A DNA stretch of 64,000 nucleotides from Candidatus Hinthialibacter antarcticus. Lineage in GTDB: Bacteria; Hinthialibacterota; Hinthialibacteria; Hinthialibacterales; Hinthialibacteraceae. Position 1 is the first letter of the stretch. The number at the start of each line of letters is the position of its first letter. Position numbers and translations under genes: made by a program. This document shows, one piece after another, positions 1 to 8,763 of the stretch. The stretch is taken from positions 62,001-126,000 of the forward strand of contig JAVCCE010000072.1 of NCBI GenBank assembly GCA_030765645.1, read 5' to 3'. The notes below the pieces were generated by a model that saw only the letters and a list, made by a program, of their open reading frames with translations, was not told the DNA's origin and did no database searches.

Positions 1-1281
1 CTGGCGTTTGTTGCTGGCGCTCCTCTGATGTTTCCCTTCTGGGTATGGGGCGCACTGATTGGTCGCTGGTATCGCATCCCGGCGTTTGCTCTTAGTTGGT
101 GCTTGGTTGAGTATCTGCGATCAATCGGCCCGTTCGCGTTTTCATGGGGATTCGTGGGACATGCGACTTATGACTTTGGTGTCTTTTTTTTGAATTCTAT
201 AGAGTGGCTTGGTATTTTGGGCGCCTCTTTTCTTTTTGTATCCTTTAACGCCTCGCTATTTAGTCTGCTCCACAGGTTTTATTGTTGGGTAAGAGACAGA
301 ACACTCCCTAAAAGAATTAGAAATGAATTCAAACCAGCACTCATTTATTTTGTAATAATCTCATTTTTAATTTTTTGGAATGCAACTCTAAGTGTTGGTA
401 CGTCTGCGATGCATTCAAAATTCCATAGACAAGATATAGTGAACTTACGCGTTGCTTTAATTCAAGGTTCTTTTCCGCAAGACGCGAAAGAGTCGGCCTC
501 GGTCGATGAAATGTTAAGCCGTTATCTCGACTTGTCCCGTCAGGCGATGGCGGAAAACCCCGACCTCATCATCTGGCCGGAGAGCACGGTCCCCTACCCT
601 CTTAATCTTTGGGAGGATGGGCTTCATCAGATCGTTTCGTTTGTGAAAGAGAATGATGTTGAATTGCTATTGGGTTCTGTCCACGCTGAGTTATTGAGTG
701 ATGACAAAGTGGCCTATTACAACCGCGCGTTGCATTTCAGGCCGGATAAAATTCGCGCCGACGACCCGACTGAGATGATTTTGCGCAATGTGAATTCGTA
801 CGACAAGATGCACCTGGTCCCGTACGGCGAGTGGATTCCCGGCGGGCAATACTGGCCATTTTATTATATTGAAACGCTGATCGAAGAAGCGGGCGCCGGC
901 ATCTTTCAACCCGGGCGCGAGCAGACCATCTTTGAAACGCGTAAGGGCTATCGCTTTGCGGTGATGATCTGCTTTGAATCGACGCTCTCCTGGCAAGCGC
1001 ACAGCGCAAAAGAAAAGGGCGTTGACTTTCTGGTTAACATTACCAATGACGCATGGTTCAAACGCTCGGCGGGTTTAAGACAACATTTCATTCAGTCGCA
1101 ATTCCGCGCGGTCGAAGCCCGCGTCCCTTTGCTACGCGCCGCAAATACCGGAATCACGGGGCGAATATCGCCAACAGGAGGTTTTGAAGCGATTGCTGAT
1201 AACACGCCCGGATACTATATTGCGAAACTAGGATTGGGCGCCTTAGATACCGATTCAAAAGGCTCAAATTCTATCGAATGA
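1..1281 (+). CDS. lnt: Apolipoprotein N-acyltransferase, 5'-truncated
   Basis: The frame is open from base 1, so the N-terminus lies outside the window; 426 codons remain of a family usually near 500. Lnt transfers the third acyl chain to the N-terminal Cys of lipoproteins at the periplasmic face of the inner membrane. The remaining N-terminal third is hydrophobic, and the rest is a nitrilase-fold domain. The Glu-Lys-Cys triad is visible, numbered from the ATG at 28: E185 in IIWPEST, K260 in YDKMHLVPYGEW and C315 in VMICFES. Bases 180-450, covering the last membrane segments, are clearly more AT-rich than the flanks. The gene implies lipoprotein maturation in a diderm. Identity is secure; only the 5' end is missing. 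Confidence 0.93.
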   Translation: MAFVAGAPLMFPFWVWGALIGRWYRIPAFALSWCLVEYLRSIGPFAFSWGFVGHATYDFGVFFLNSIEWLGILGASFLFVSFNASLFSLLHRFYCWVRDRTLPKRIRNEFKPALIYFVIISFLIFWNATLSVGTSAMHSKFHRQDIVNLRVALIQGSFPQDAKESASVDEMLSRYLDLSRQAMAENPDLIIWPESTVPYPLNLWEDGLHQIVSFVKENDVELLLGSVHAELLSDDKVAYYNRALHFRPDKIRADDPTEMILRNVNSYDKMHLVPYGEWIPGGQYWPFYYIETLIEEAGAGIFQPGREQTIFETRKGYRFAVMICFESTLSWQAHSAKEKGVDFLVNITNDAWFKRSAGLRQHFIQSQFRAVEARVPLLRAANTGITGRISPTGGFEAIADNTPGYYIAKLGLGALDTDSKGSNSIE

Positions 1282-1651
1282 AATGTGGGGAATCATTTGT
1301 ATAGAAGTCTCTTGTCCGAATTATAAACGCGTCTATACTCACAATTGCGTTTGATCTTCTTTCCTGAACGTATGGGGTAAGCAATTGGGAAGAACGGCTG
1401 ACATCCAAGCAAAACCATCCGGTCAAATGACACGGAGTTGGCGCATCAACACCGCCCGGCAATCAGGCGATTTTGGCGTGTTGCAAACTCTTGAATTACT
1501 CCTAACCCTACCGACTTATATACCTTTTCAAAAATCTTTCCATGCAATTCCAAATTAGTGATGCAGGTGAAAACTCTGCTTATTTTTAATTTTTTTTGGG
1601 TAATGAGGGAACTAGTAGTCATTTCGGATGGTCTTATAGGGAGAATGGTTC
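1282..1651. other. Intergenic region before the sigma factor gene
   Basis: 370 bases without a supportable gene. The second half is AT-rich and probably holds the sigma-factor promoter, but no -35/-10 pair with good spacing stands out. A GGGAG ribosome-binding site lies just before the ATG at 1652. Short frames here lack ribosome-binding sites and family resemblance. No structured RNA family was recognised. Confidence 0.5.
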
Positions 1652-3397
1652 ATGTCTAAGCAGAAACAAATCATAGAAGCGCCCAAGTCATCGAAATTTC
1701 AGAAGTTGATTGAATTAGGCGAACGCAATGGCCGTCTGACGTATGATGATGTCAACCGAATGATCAATGACGAGGCTATGAGCGTCGAAGATCTCGATGA
1801 CATTTTTATTGTCCTGAATGATCATGATATTCCAGTCGTTGACGACTATGTAATGACCAACGCTGACGCCAAGCATCTTCGCCAGGAAGCCGCTGAAGCC
1901 GAAGCCGCGCATGAAGAGACCCACGACGAGAAAATCGGCGTTGATGACCCTGTACGGTTGTATTTGCGTGAAATGGGCCGTGTTCCTCTTTTGACGCGTG
2001 AGCAGGAAATTGAATTGGCCAAACGCATCGAGTCGGGCCGCTTCAAAATCTGCCATGCGCTTGCGCAAAGCCGGACGGGAGTTCGAGAAATCGCGCGCAT
2101 ACTCAATCGTCTTGAGTCAGGTCGCGTCAAAGTCGAAGACGTCATTCAGAATTTTGATTTGAAAGAAAATTTTGAAGACAAAGACCGTGAAGCCATCGTA
2201 AAAGATTTACAGAAAAAGATGGCGCAATTGCAAAAAGAACAAACCCAGGCGTTAAAGTATGAAAAGCGCTATCAAGGTAAGAAGACGCCTAAGTTGCAAG
2301 AGAAAATGCAAAAATTGGGCAACTTGCTGATCTCGATGAAACTCGACCATGAGCAATTGGGGCGCATTGCAAAGCGGCTCTCTTCCTTACACCGTCGGCT
2401 TCAAGAAGCGGGCAGTGAAATCAACCAGACTGAGAAGCGCTTAAACCTTCCCCGCACAAAATTAAATGAATTGTTCCGTAAATTGCGCAGCACCACGTTT
2501 GGTCGCAGCGAGTTAGAAAAACTGACCACCCGGCCCCGTGAAGAGTTGCTGCAGATGGCGAAGCGCTACATCCGCGCGCAAGAACGCCAGACGAAGGCAA
2601 TGAACGAAATAGATGACGACCGCATTACCTATGACCGAATTTGTGATCTGGTTCATAAAGGCGAGCGGGTTGCGCATGTCGCAAAAATGGACGTCGTGAA
2701 AGCCAATCTGCGCTTGGTGGTTTCGATTGCTAAAAATTACACCAATCGCGGCTTGCAGTTTTTAGACTTGATCCAAGAAGGCAACATTGGATTGATGCGC
2801 GCCGTCGATAAGTTTGAATACCGCCGGGGCTATAAGTTCAGCACCTATGCGACATGGTGGATTCGTCAAGCGGTAACCCGCGCGATTGCCGATCAAGCGC
2901 GTACCATTCGCATCCCGGTCCACATGATTGAAACTATCAACAAAATTACCCGCATTTCGCGCCGTATGGTGCAGGACTTAGGCCGTGAACCGACCCCGGA
3001 AGAAATTGCGACTTTCATTGAAATGCCGGTGGATAAAGTGCGCGGCGTATTTAAGATCGCCCAGCAGCCCATCTCCCTTGAAACGCCGGTCGGCGACGAA
3101 GGCGACACGCACTTTGGCGATTTTATCGAAGACAAAAACGCCGTTTCTCCCTCGTTTCGCACCTCAGAAGCGATGATGAGCGACCAAGTAGAGTTGGTTC
3201 TAAAAACATTGACCGAACGCGAAGAGACGGTATTGCGTCTCCGCTTTGGAATTGGCGACGGCTATCAACGCACGCTGGAAGAAGTCGGCAACCGTTTCGG
3301 CGTGACCCGCGAACGCGTTCGTCAGATCGAAACAAAAGCGCTGCGAAAGTTACGCCATCCAATCCGCAGCAAAAAATTGCGGGATTTTGTTGACTGA
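1652..3397 (+). CDS. rpoD: Primary RNA polymerase sigma factor (RpoD/SigA)
   Basis: A 581-residue sigma-70 factor directing core RNA polymerase to housekeeping promoters. Region 1.1 lies at about residues 14-70. Region 1.2 starts near 97 ([11 protein letters not shown], then [13 protein letters not shown]). A charged, coiled-coil-rich non-conserved segment fills about 140-330. Region 2 lies at about 350-420, with the -10 recognition core [12 protein letters not shown]. Region 3 follows. Region 4 near 510-575 carries the helix-turn-helix [20 protein letters not shown]. The presence of region 1.1 and the full length point to the essential sigma rather than an alternative group. It stands alone, with a GGGAG site upstream and a strong terminator downstream. 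Confidence 0.97.
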   Translation: MSKQKQIIEAPKSSKFQKLIELGERNGRLTYDDVNRMINDEAMSVEDLDDIFIVLNDHDIPVVDDYVMTNADAKHLRQEAAEAEAAHEETHDEKIGVDDPVRLYLREMGRVPLLTREQEIELAKRIESGRFKICHALAQSRTGVREIARILNRLESGRVKVEDVIQNFDLKENFEDKDREAIVKDLQKKMAQLQKEQTQALKYEKRYQGKKTPKLQEKMQKLGNLLISMKLDHEQLGRIAKRLSSLHRRLQEAGSEINQTEKRLNLPRTKLNELFRKLRSTTFGRSELEKLTTRPREELLQMAKRYIRAQERQTKAMNEIDDDRITYDRICDLVHKGERVAHVAKMDVVKANLRLVVSIAKNYTNRGLQFLDLIQEGNIGLMRAVDKFEYRRGYKFSTYATWWIRQAVTRAIADQARTIRIPVHMIETINKITRISRRMVQDLGREPTPEEIATFIEMPVDKVRGVFKIAQQPISLETPVGDEGDTHFGDFIEDKNAVSPSFRTSEAMMSDQVELVLKTLTEREETVLRLRFGIGDGYQRTLEEVGNRFGVTRERVRQIETKALRKLRHPIRSKKLRDFVD

Positions 3398-3737
3398 GTT
3401 GAAATGAAAACTACAGTTAAAAACGCCTCGGTATTTTTTCTGAGGCGTTTTTTTATCACAAAATAATCCGAAAGACTGAATAATACATTGACAAGAATCA
3501 CTCTGATGGTTTAGTTTATTACTGTCTCATTCGCGTATGTTTTTTGGTGTATCTTGGGGAGTCTTGAAGACCGTCGCTGAAATCACGCACGGACCTTTTT
3601 CTTCATAACTCCAGGATTTTTTTTATAAGGCAAGCGCTTTTCGCATTGTTTAACACTTTGTTGATTGAACAATTTAGAAAGGAGCAAAACGCGTACTGAA
3701 TGGTTTGGAGCATTTTTATATCTTGGAGGATAATCGT
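3398..3737. other. Intergenic region with terminator and long 5' leader
   Basis: 340 bases between the sigma factor and the secreted repeat protein. It holds the sigma-factor terminator near 3421, a TTGACA at 3488-3493 with only a weak -10 about 18 bases on, and an AAAGGAG at 3678-3684. A 13-codon frame (3700-3741) ends by overlapping the next start codon. No known riboswitch was recognised. Confidence 0.4.
3421..3454 (+). terminator. Rho-independent terminator after rpoD
   Basis: AAACGCCTC (3421-3429) pairs perfectly with GAGGCGTTT (3442-3450), and the run of T continues to 3454. It lies 24 bases past the sigma-factor stop. Confidence 0.9.
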
Positions 3738-5561
3738 ATGAAAAAAATGTTTGTCGCAACTATGATTTTTAGTTTGTTCGCTATCCCTGTGTTCGCTCAA
3801 GGAATTGACATTGAAAGTTGGCCGCCGGATACCGACTTCTCACAAGAAGTCCACTATTGGAGTTCGGACGGTTTTTTGGAAGATGGAGTCCCTGGGGGGG
3901 CAGATGATTTTCTCAATTCGATAACCATTCTTAACGGCGGCGACCAGACGACGGAAGAAATTATTCTCGCCGATCAAATTGCGGTGAGGGCCACCAACAA
4001 CTTCATGAACGTCGCCGATGAGTTTTTCTTCAATTGGCCTGACGTATCTGAAGTTGACGTTCTCATTCAATATTTCGCCAATGCCGATTCACAGAATGAC
4101 AACATGGGTTTTCTTTTGGGTGTGCTTGGCAATCTTCATGGCGTCGGTGGATATACGCTCGAATCGTTAACAGACCAGTTTGAATGGCGCGTGTTCCGAA
4201 TCGACAACTCAGGCCAATGGCTTGGCAATGATCTCGCGGTTGACCCAATTCCTAGCGGTGGTCAATTCGGCGGCGTAAATGGTGGAACTGTCCGTATCGA
4301 ACGCGTAAACGGTTTGGCTGTCCGCGCGATCGCGATTGGCCCGGCTGGCGTGTTTGGCGCGACTGATACGATCAATCAAACCGCCACGGTTGACTTTGAT
4401 CCAGACTTGTTCCCAATTGCCGCTGAATGGGACCTCAATAATGGTGTTGTAGATGGAATCGATTTATATAAAGTCAATGACGGCGACCAAGAGACAATCG
4501 AGTCCGAAGATATTGGCCCCGCAGGCGACAAACGAAAAGCCATGCGCCCCGCGATGGAAGACGGAAGCGATGGGACGTTGGATAACTTCGTCAACTGGGA
4601 AATTTTAAACGAGCATTTTGGTCCAACTTCTCAACCAAGCACAAGGGTTAAAATTGTCGCGGAGTATTATGACGATCCCGCATTGACGGGCGTCGTGTTT
4701 GGCCCCGAAGCATATAGTTCTGCAGGCGGCGCTATTGAGTTTTTCCCTCTTGCAAATCGAACAATCATCGAAGGTACAGACAAATGGCGTGAGGTGGAAT
4801 GGTTTGTTACTGACGTGAAATTCAATGGCGTGAATGTTCCTACTCAGGGGGCGGCGCGGTTTATTTTCGACGGCCCTGTTTACATTAGCCGTTTGAGAAT
4901 GGGCGTCATCCGCGCATCAGGCTCCAACGAAGGCGTTGATCCGATTCCTGATTCATACCCCTTTGATCCAGACCCGTTTGAAATATTCGCAGAATTAGAC
5001 ATTGAAGGCGGGATTGTGAATGGTTTGGACTTTGGCGGCAACGGCGGCGACCAGGAATATATTACGGAAGAAGCCGGACCTGCTGGCGAAATTCGCTTGT
5101 CAATTCGCCCGTCGATGACGGATGGAACCGATCCATTTGACCGTTATATTAACTTCTCCATTTTAGATGAACATTTCGGCCCGAGTTCACAGCCAAACGC
5201 TGTGATCAAAATCGTCGTAGATTATTGGGACGATCCCGCTTTGATCGGTGAATCCTTCGGCCCTGAAGTGTATGTCTCAAATGTATATGGTACCAATGCG
5301 TTTACGTTCTTCCCATCTGAATTGCGTACAACTATTGAAGGTACAGATACTTGGCAAACCGCCGCTTTCCTGATCGAAGACATGAATTTCTCAGGCGTGA
5401 ACCAAGGGCCGCAAGCAGCCGCCCGTTTTTGGTTCTCAGATAACGGCGCAGTCCACATCAGCCGTATTCGTTATGCTGTCATTCGCCCGGTTGGCGTGAA
5501 TGCTGGCGTCGATCTGCTGGCAGAATTTGAGACGGATATTAGCGACTGGAACTTGTACTAA
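3738..5561 (+). CDS. Secreted two-repeat protein with C-terminal DWNLY tail
   Basis: 607 residues, not recognised as a known family. The ATG at 3738 is chosen for the GGAGG just upstream and because it begins a Sec signal peptide (MKKMF, hydrophobic core, then VFAQ). After an N-terminal domain of about 190 residues come two homologous repeats of about 180 residues each, roughly bases 4398-4940 and 4971-5510. Both contain GDQE, GPAG, [LI]-[NL]-[ED]-EHFGP, YY/YW-DDPAL and IEGTD-x-W blocks. The pattern suggests extracellular beta-rich modules. The last residues are DISDWNLY, resembling the end of the secreted protein at 27344. It is a single-gene transcript with a strong terminator. Function unknown; surface binding or a structural role is only a guess. 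Confidence 0.8.
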   Translation: MKKMFVATMIFSLFAIPVFAQGIDIESWPPDTDFSQEVHYWSSDGFLEDGVPGGADDFLNSITILNGGDQTTEEIILADQIAVRATNNFMNVADEFFFNWPDVSEVDVLIQYFANADSQNDNMGFLLGVLGNLHGVGGYTLESLTDQFEWRVFRIDNSGQWLGNDLAVDPIPSGGQFGGVNGGTVRIERVNGLAVRAIAIGPAGVFGATDTINQTATVDFDPDLFPIAAEWDLNNGVVDGIDLYKVNDGDQETIESEDIGPAGDKRKAMRPAMEDGSDGTLDNFVNWEILNEHFGPTSQPSTRVKIVAEYYDDPALTGVVFGPEAYSSAGGAIEFFPLANRTIIEGTDKWREVEWFVTDVKFNGVNVPTQGAARFIFDGPVYISRLRMGVIRASGSNEGVDPIPDSYPFDPDPFEIFAELDIEGGIVNGLDFGGNGGDQEYITEEAGPAGEIRLSIRPSMTDGTDPFDRYINFSILDEHFGPSSQPNAVIKIVVDYWDDPALIGESFGPEVYVSNVYGTNAFTFFPSELRTTIEGTDTWQTAAFLIEDMNFSGVNQGPQAAARFWFSDNGAVHISRIRYAVIRPVGVNAGVDLLAEFETDISDWNLY

Positions 5562-5582
5562 GAGAATCAAAAAGTGATCAAT

Positions 5583-5616
5583 GGGCGCATGGTGCTAATG
5601 CCATGCGCCCTTTTTT
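5583..5616 (+). terminator. Rho-independent terminator after the secreted repeat protein
   Basis: GGGCGCATGG (5583-5592) pairs perfectly with CCATGCGCCC (5601-5610) around an 8-base loop, followed by TTTTTT. Confidence 0.92.
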
Positions 5617-5688
5617 ATTAGAAGCCATCTCAAAAATATTGATAGGAGAAGAATTTCCGACCAATCAAAAAGTGACTAACCAATTCAA

Positions 5689-5766
5689 GCCTGGGTGCAA
5701 CTCTGGGAGCGCCTGTGCATAAGGGCCTGAAAGCCCGCACTGAAGCGAGCAGAGTTGTACCCAGGC
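5689..5766. repeat. Long imperfect inverted repeat (REP/MITE-like or structured RNA)
   Basis: Two 16-base arms, GCCTGGGTGCAACTCT (5689-5704) and AGAGTTGTACCCAGGC (5751-5766), are complementary at 15 positions; the one exception would be a G-U pair in RNA. Inside is a smaller GGGC...GCCC hairpin near 5723-5735. The segment is GC-rich in an AT-rich gap and does not act as a simple terminator, since no T-run follows. No second copy was noticed in the window. Confidence 0.55.
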
Positions 5767-5887
5767 CGCTCGCAACGATAGATTAAGTATTTTTGAGTTA
5801 GATTCTACTCAGCCAAGAACTCGGTAAATTCAATTTTCGTGCTAGTATGGCTTCGTTTTACAGACCAATTTGGGGAGTACGTTTACA

Positions 5888-6754
5888 ATGACCTGGGAAA
5901 TTAAAGGTTCAACCACCGTTTGCGCCGTAATCGGCGACCCGATAGAACATACCCTTTCGCCGTGTATGCATAATGCCGCCTTCAAATCGTTGGGACTCAA
6001 CTACGTCTATGTTGCGTTCCATGCAAAAGACATTGCCCAGGCAATGAATGGGATGAGAGGTTTCAATATTCGGGGGCTGTCGGTCACGATTCCACACAAA
6101 GTGAGTGTGATGGGTCATCTCGATGAAGTCACCCCACTCGCAAAACGCATTGGCGCGGTGAATACCGTCATCAACGATAACGGTCATCTGGTTGGAACCA
6201 ACACCGACGGCATCGGGGCGTTGAATGCGATTGAGCAATATGAACGCGTCGACGGCAAGACGGTCGTCTTTCTGGGCGTAGGCGGGGCGGCGCGCGGCGT
6301 TGGTTTTACTCTCGCCTGTGAACGAAAACCCAAACAGATATATTTCTTACATCGCGACGAAGACGCCGAGATGGCAAGCGCGTTGACCTCTGAAATGCGC
6401 TCGCATTCTTCTTCGCTCATCAGTACGGGATCATTGAATCAGGAAGATATGAAGCAAGCGTTTGAATCTGCGAATGTCATCATTAATACGACGCCCATCG
6501 GTATGGCGCCGAACGTGGATCAATGTTTAGTTGATGAATCATTGTTTTCTGAACAGCATCTCGTGTTTGATATTATATACAATCCAGCGCAAACTCTGTT
6601 ATTAAAGCGGGCTGAGTCGCGTTTTGCCCGCACCATCAATGGGGTTCCGATGTTCGTCAACCAGGGTGCGGAACAGTTTCGTTTATGGACAGGCGAGAAG
6701 CCTCCCGTCGATGTCATGGCGAAAGTCGTGAAGGAGGCGTTGGGTCAAGCATGA
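5888..6754 (+). CDS. aroE: Shikimate dehydrogenase
   Basis: 288 residues. It reduces 3-dehydroshikimate to shikimate with NADPH in the cytoplasm, the fourth step of chorismate synthesis. Start at ATG 5888, ten bases after GGGGAG; a TTG at 5870 overlaps that site and is less likely. The substrate-binding loop is TLSPCMHN near residues 22-29, with Thr replacing the usual first Ser. The catalytic Lys is in TIPHK (about 75), the catalytic Asp in NTDGIGA (about 111), and the dinucleotide loop is GVGGAARG. NTTPIGM follows. It overlaps aroK by ATGA, so the two are translationally coupled. Confidence 0.96.
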   Translation: MTWEIKGSTTVCAVIGDPIEHTLSPCMHNAAFKSLGLNYVYVAFHAKDIAQAMNGMRGFNIRGLSVTIPHKVSVMGHLDEVTPLAKRIGAVNTVINDNGHLVGTNTDGIGALNAIEQYERVDGKTVVFLGVGGAARGVGFTLACERKPKQIYFLHRDEDAEMASALTSEMRSHSSSLISTGSLNQEDMKQAFESANVIINTTPIGMAPNVDQCLVDESLFSEQHLVFDIIYNPAQTLLLKRAESRFARTINGVPMFVNQGAEQFRLWTGEKPPVDVMAKVVKEALGQA

Positions 6755-7272
6755 ATCTCGTGTTGATTGGATATCGTGGCACAGGAAAATCAGTCCTCAG
6801 CAATCAGGTCGCCGACAAACTCGGTTGGCCGGTTTTTCACATGGATGAAATGCTGGTGGAGCGCTTCGGGCGCCCGATCCCCGAATTCGTAGAAGCCAAT
6901 GGATGGGACGCGTTTCGGGACGAAGAACAAAAACTGACGGAAGAACTCGCTAACAAAGATCAGTGCGTCATTGATTGCGGCGGCGGCGTCATCGTGCGGG
7001 ATGCTAATATTGAGGCGCTTCGTCAATCAGGATTTGTCGTATGGCTGCAAGCGCCCGTCGAGGTGATCGCTGAGCGCATCATGGGCGACGCCAACCGCCC
7101 TTCCCTGACCGGAAAAGGCACAGCGGCGGATGAAGTGAGAGACGTTCTGTCGCAACGCGAGGCGCTCTATCAAAAAGCCAGCCATGCGACAATTGACACA
7201 AACTCATGCTCGATTGAGCAATGTGTTGAGATGATATTTGAAAAATTTCATGATGCGACAACTCAGTCATAA
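6751..7272 (+). CDS. aroK: Shikimate kinase
   Basis: 173 residues, normal for the family. It phosphorylates shikimate at the 3-hydroxyl using ATP, the step after AroE. Start at ATG 6751, overlapping the aroE stop, with AAGGAGG inside the end of aroE. The Walker A loop is GYRGTGKS at residues 7-14. FRDEE, the GGG of DCGGGVIV and the lid Arg in NRPSLTG are all present. The shikimate-binding DxD reads MDE (about 31-33), so the key Asp is a conservative Glu. AroE and AroK together form a two-gene chorismate operon. Confidence 0.95.
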   Translation: MNLVLIGYRGTGKSVLSNQVADKLGWPVFHMDEMLVERFGRPIPEFVEANGWDAFRDEEQKLTEELANKDQCVIDCGGGVIVRDANIEALRQSGFVVWLQAPVEVIAERIMGDANRPSLTGKGTAADEVRDVLSQREALYQKASHATIDTNSCSIEQCVEMIFEKFHDATTQS

Positions 7273-7400
7273 TATAAGAAACTTGTTATAACTCCCTCAC
7301 TTTGCGCCCAACGCATTTACCAAAGTTGAGATGGTTTGTAAAATAGTAAAATTCTCTACGGCGGTTTGCGCCGCCGATCCCCCACGTTTAGGAGTTCAGC

Positions 7401-8624
7401 ATGTCTACCCTTGAAGGTAAAGCCATAATCGCTCAAGGCGGCGGCCCGACAGCCGTAATCAACCAAAGTCTGGTCGGCGCAGCGCTCGAATGCCGTAAAT
7501 TCAGCCAGATTACCCATGTATACGGCGCTCGACATGGCGTCAGCGGCATCATCAATGAAGATTTCGTGGATCTCAGCCAAGCCACTTCTCACAACCTCGA
7601 AGAAGTTGGGATGACCCCCGGCGCCGCGCTTGGATCGACCCGCGATAAACCCGACATTGAATATTGCAAAAAAATATTCGCCGTGTTCAAAAAATATAAT
7701 ATCCGCTACTTCTTCTATATTGGCGGAAATGATTCATCAGACACCTGCCGTTTGGTCAATCAGTTCGCGAATGAAGAAGGATATGAAGTGCGTTGCGTCC
7801 ATATTCCAAAAACCATTGATAACGATTTGGTCGTCACGGACCATTGTCCCGGTTTTGCCTCCGCCGCGCGGTATGTTGCTCTTGCCTTAGCGGGAACCAA
7901 TCTTGATAACCGCGCTTTGCCCGGAGTTTATATCGCCGTTGTTATGGGGCGCCACGCTGGCTTTCTGACCGGCGCCGCCGCCGGATATCGCCGTTACCCA
8001 GATGACGGCCCACACTTGGTGTATGTCCCCGAACGTCAATTCGACCAGGAGAAATTCATCCAAGACGTTGATAAAACGTATAAGAAATATGGACGCTGCA
8101 TCATCGCTGTTTCTGAGGGCATTTGGTCAGAAACAGATGAAAACGGCAAGCACGTCCCCGTGGTGGTCAGCATCACCGGCGAAGCCGAAAAAGACGCACA
8201 CGGTAATGTTCAGTTGTCAGGCACCGGCGCTTTAGGCGACGTATTATCAGACCTGATTAAAGATAAACTTGGCATCAAGCGGGTGCGCGCCGACACGCTC
8301 GGGTATCCGCAACGCTGCTTCTTGGGCGTTGTGTCTCCCGTTGATCAACAAGAAGCGCGTGAAGTGGGCGAAAAGGCCGTGCAGTATGCGCTATGGCACA
8401 ATATTGACGGTTCTGTCGTCATTAAGCGCGTTGGTAATTACGCGGTGGAATATGATTTGGTTCCATTGGAAGACATTGCGGCCAAAACCAAACTCATGCC
8501 GGATGAATTTATCAACGCCGAAGGCAATGACGTGACGGAAGCGTTCCGTAATTACTTGCTGCCGATCATGGGGCCTGCGCCGGAAGCGAACCGCTTGTTT
8601 GCGCCTCAAGTGGATAAGTTGTAA
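7401..8624 (+). CDS. pfp: 6-phosphofructokinase, probably pyrophosphate-dependent
   Basis: 407 residues. It phosphorylates fructose 6-phosphate at C1 in glycolysis. The nucleotide/PPi loop GGGPTAVIN is at 13-21. GGND at 107-110 has Asp where ATP-dependent enzymes have Gly, and PKTIDND near 136 has Lys where they have Gly. Both substitutions are the recognised signature of PPi-dependent enzymes. MGRHAGF and VSEGIW also fit. A PPi enzyme is reversible and could serve gluconeogenesis as well. GGAG lies nine bases before the ATG. It is a single gene with its own terminator. Phosphoryl-donor choice is inferred from these residues, not proven. Confidence 0.88.
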   Translation: MSTLEGKAIIAQGGGPTAVINQSLVGAALECRKFSQITHVYGARHGVSGIINEDFVDLSQATSHNLEEVGMTPGAALGSTRDKPDIEYCKKIFAVFKKYNIRYFFYIGGNDSSDTCRLVNQFANEEGYEVRCVHIPKTIDNDLVVTDHCPGFASAARYVALALAGTNLDNRALPGVYIAVVMGRHAGFLTGAAAGYRRYPDDGPHLVYVPERQFDQEKFIQDVDKTYKKYGRCIIAVSEGIWSETDENGKHVPVVVSITGEAEKDAHGNVQLSGTGALGDVLSDLIKDKLGIKRVRADTLGYPQRCFLGVVSPVDQQEAREVGEKAVQYALWHNIDGSVVIKRVGNYAVEYDLVPLEDIAAKTKLMPDEFINAEGNDVTEAFRNYLLPIMGPAPEANRLFAPQVDKL

Positions 8625-8654
8625 GAATTGTCGTTGTACGCATACAGGAAACAT

Positions 8655-8684
8655 ACGGGCGAAGCAATACGCTTCGCCCGTTTT
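8655..8684 (+). terminator. Rho-independent terminator after pfp
   Basis: ACGGGCGAAGC (8655-8665) pairs perfectly with GCTTCGCCCGT (8671-8681) around a 5-base loop, followed by T residues. Confidence 0.88.
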
Positions 8685-8763
8685 CTATGGCTTGATATTC
8701 ACGACGGACTATTAGATTCTTAAGTGGAAGATTCTCTTAAAAATAGAGGCGGCTGAAAACGAT

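Larger units (their letters stand above)
5562..5887. other. Intergenic region between secreted protein gene and aroE
   Basis: 326 bases holding the terminator at 5583-5616 and the inverted-repeat element at 5689-5766. The last 100 bases should carry the aroE promoter, but no clear -35/-10 pair is visible. No gene is supported here. Confidence 0.5.

Noticed and set aside
28-30. ATG at 28 as the start of lnt
   Set aside because: The frame is open to base 1 and the protein is about 80-100 residues shorter than the family, so the true start lies upstream of the window.
1271-1462. 63-residue minus-strand frame after lnt
   Set aside because: No ribosome-binding site or recognisable sequence; looks like chance.
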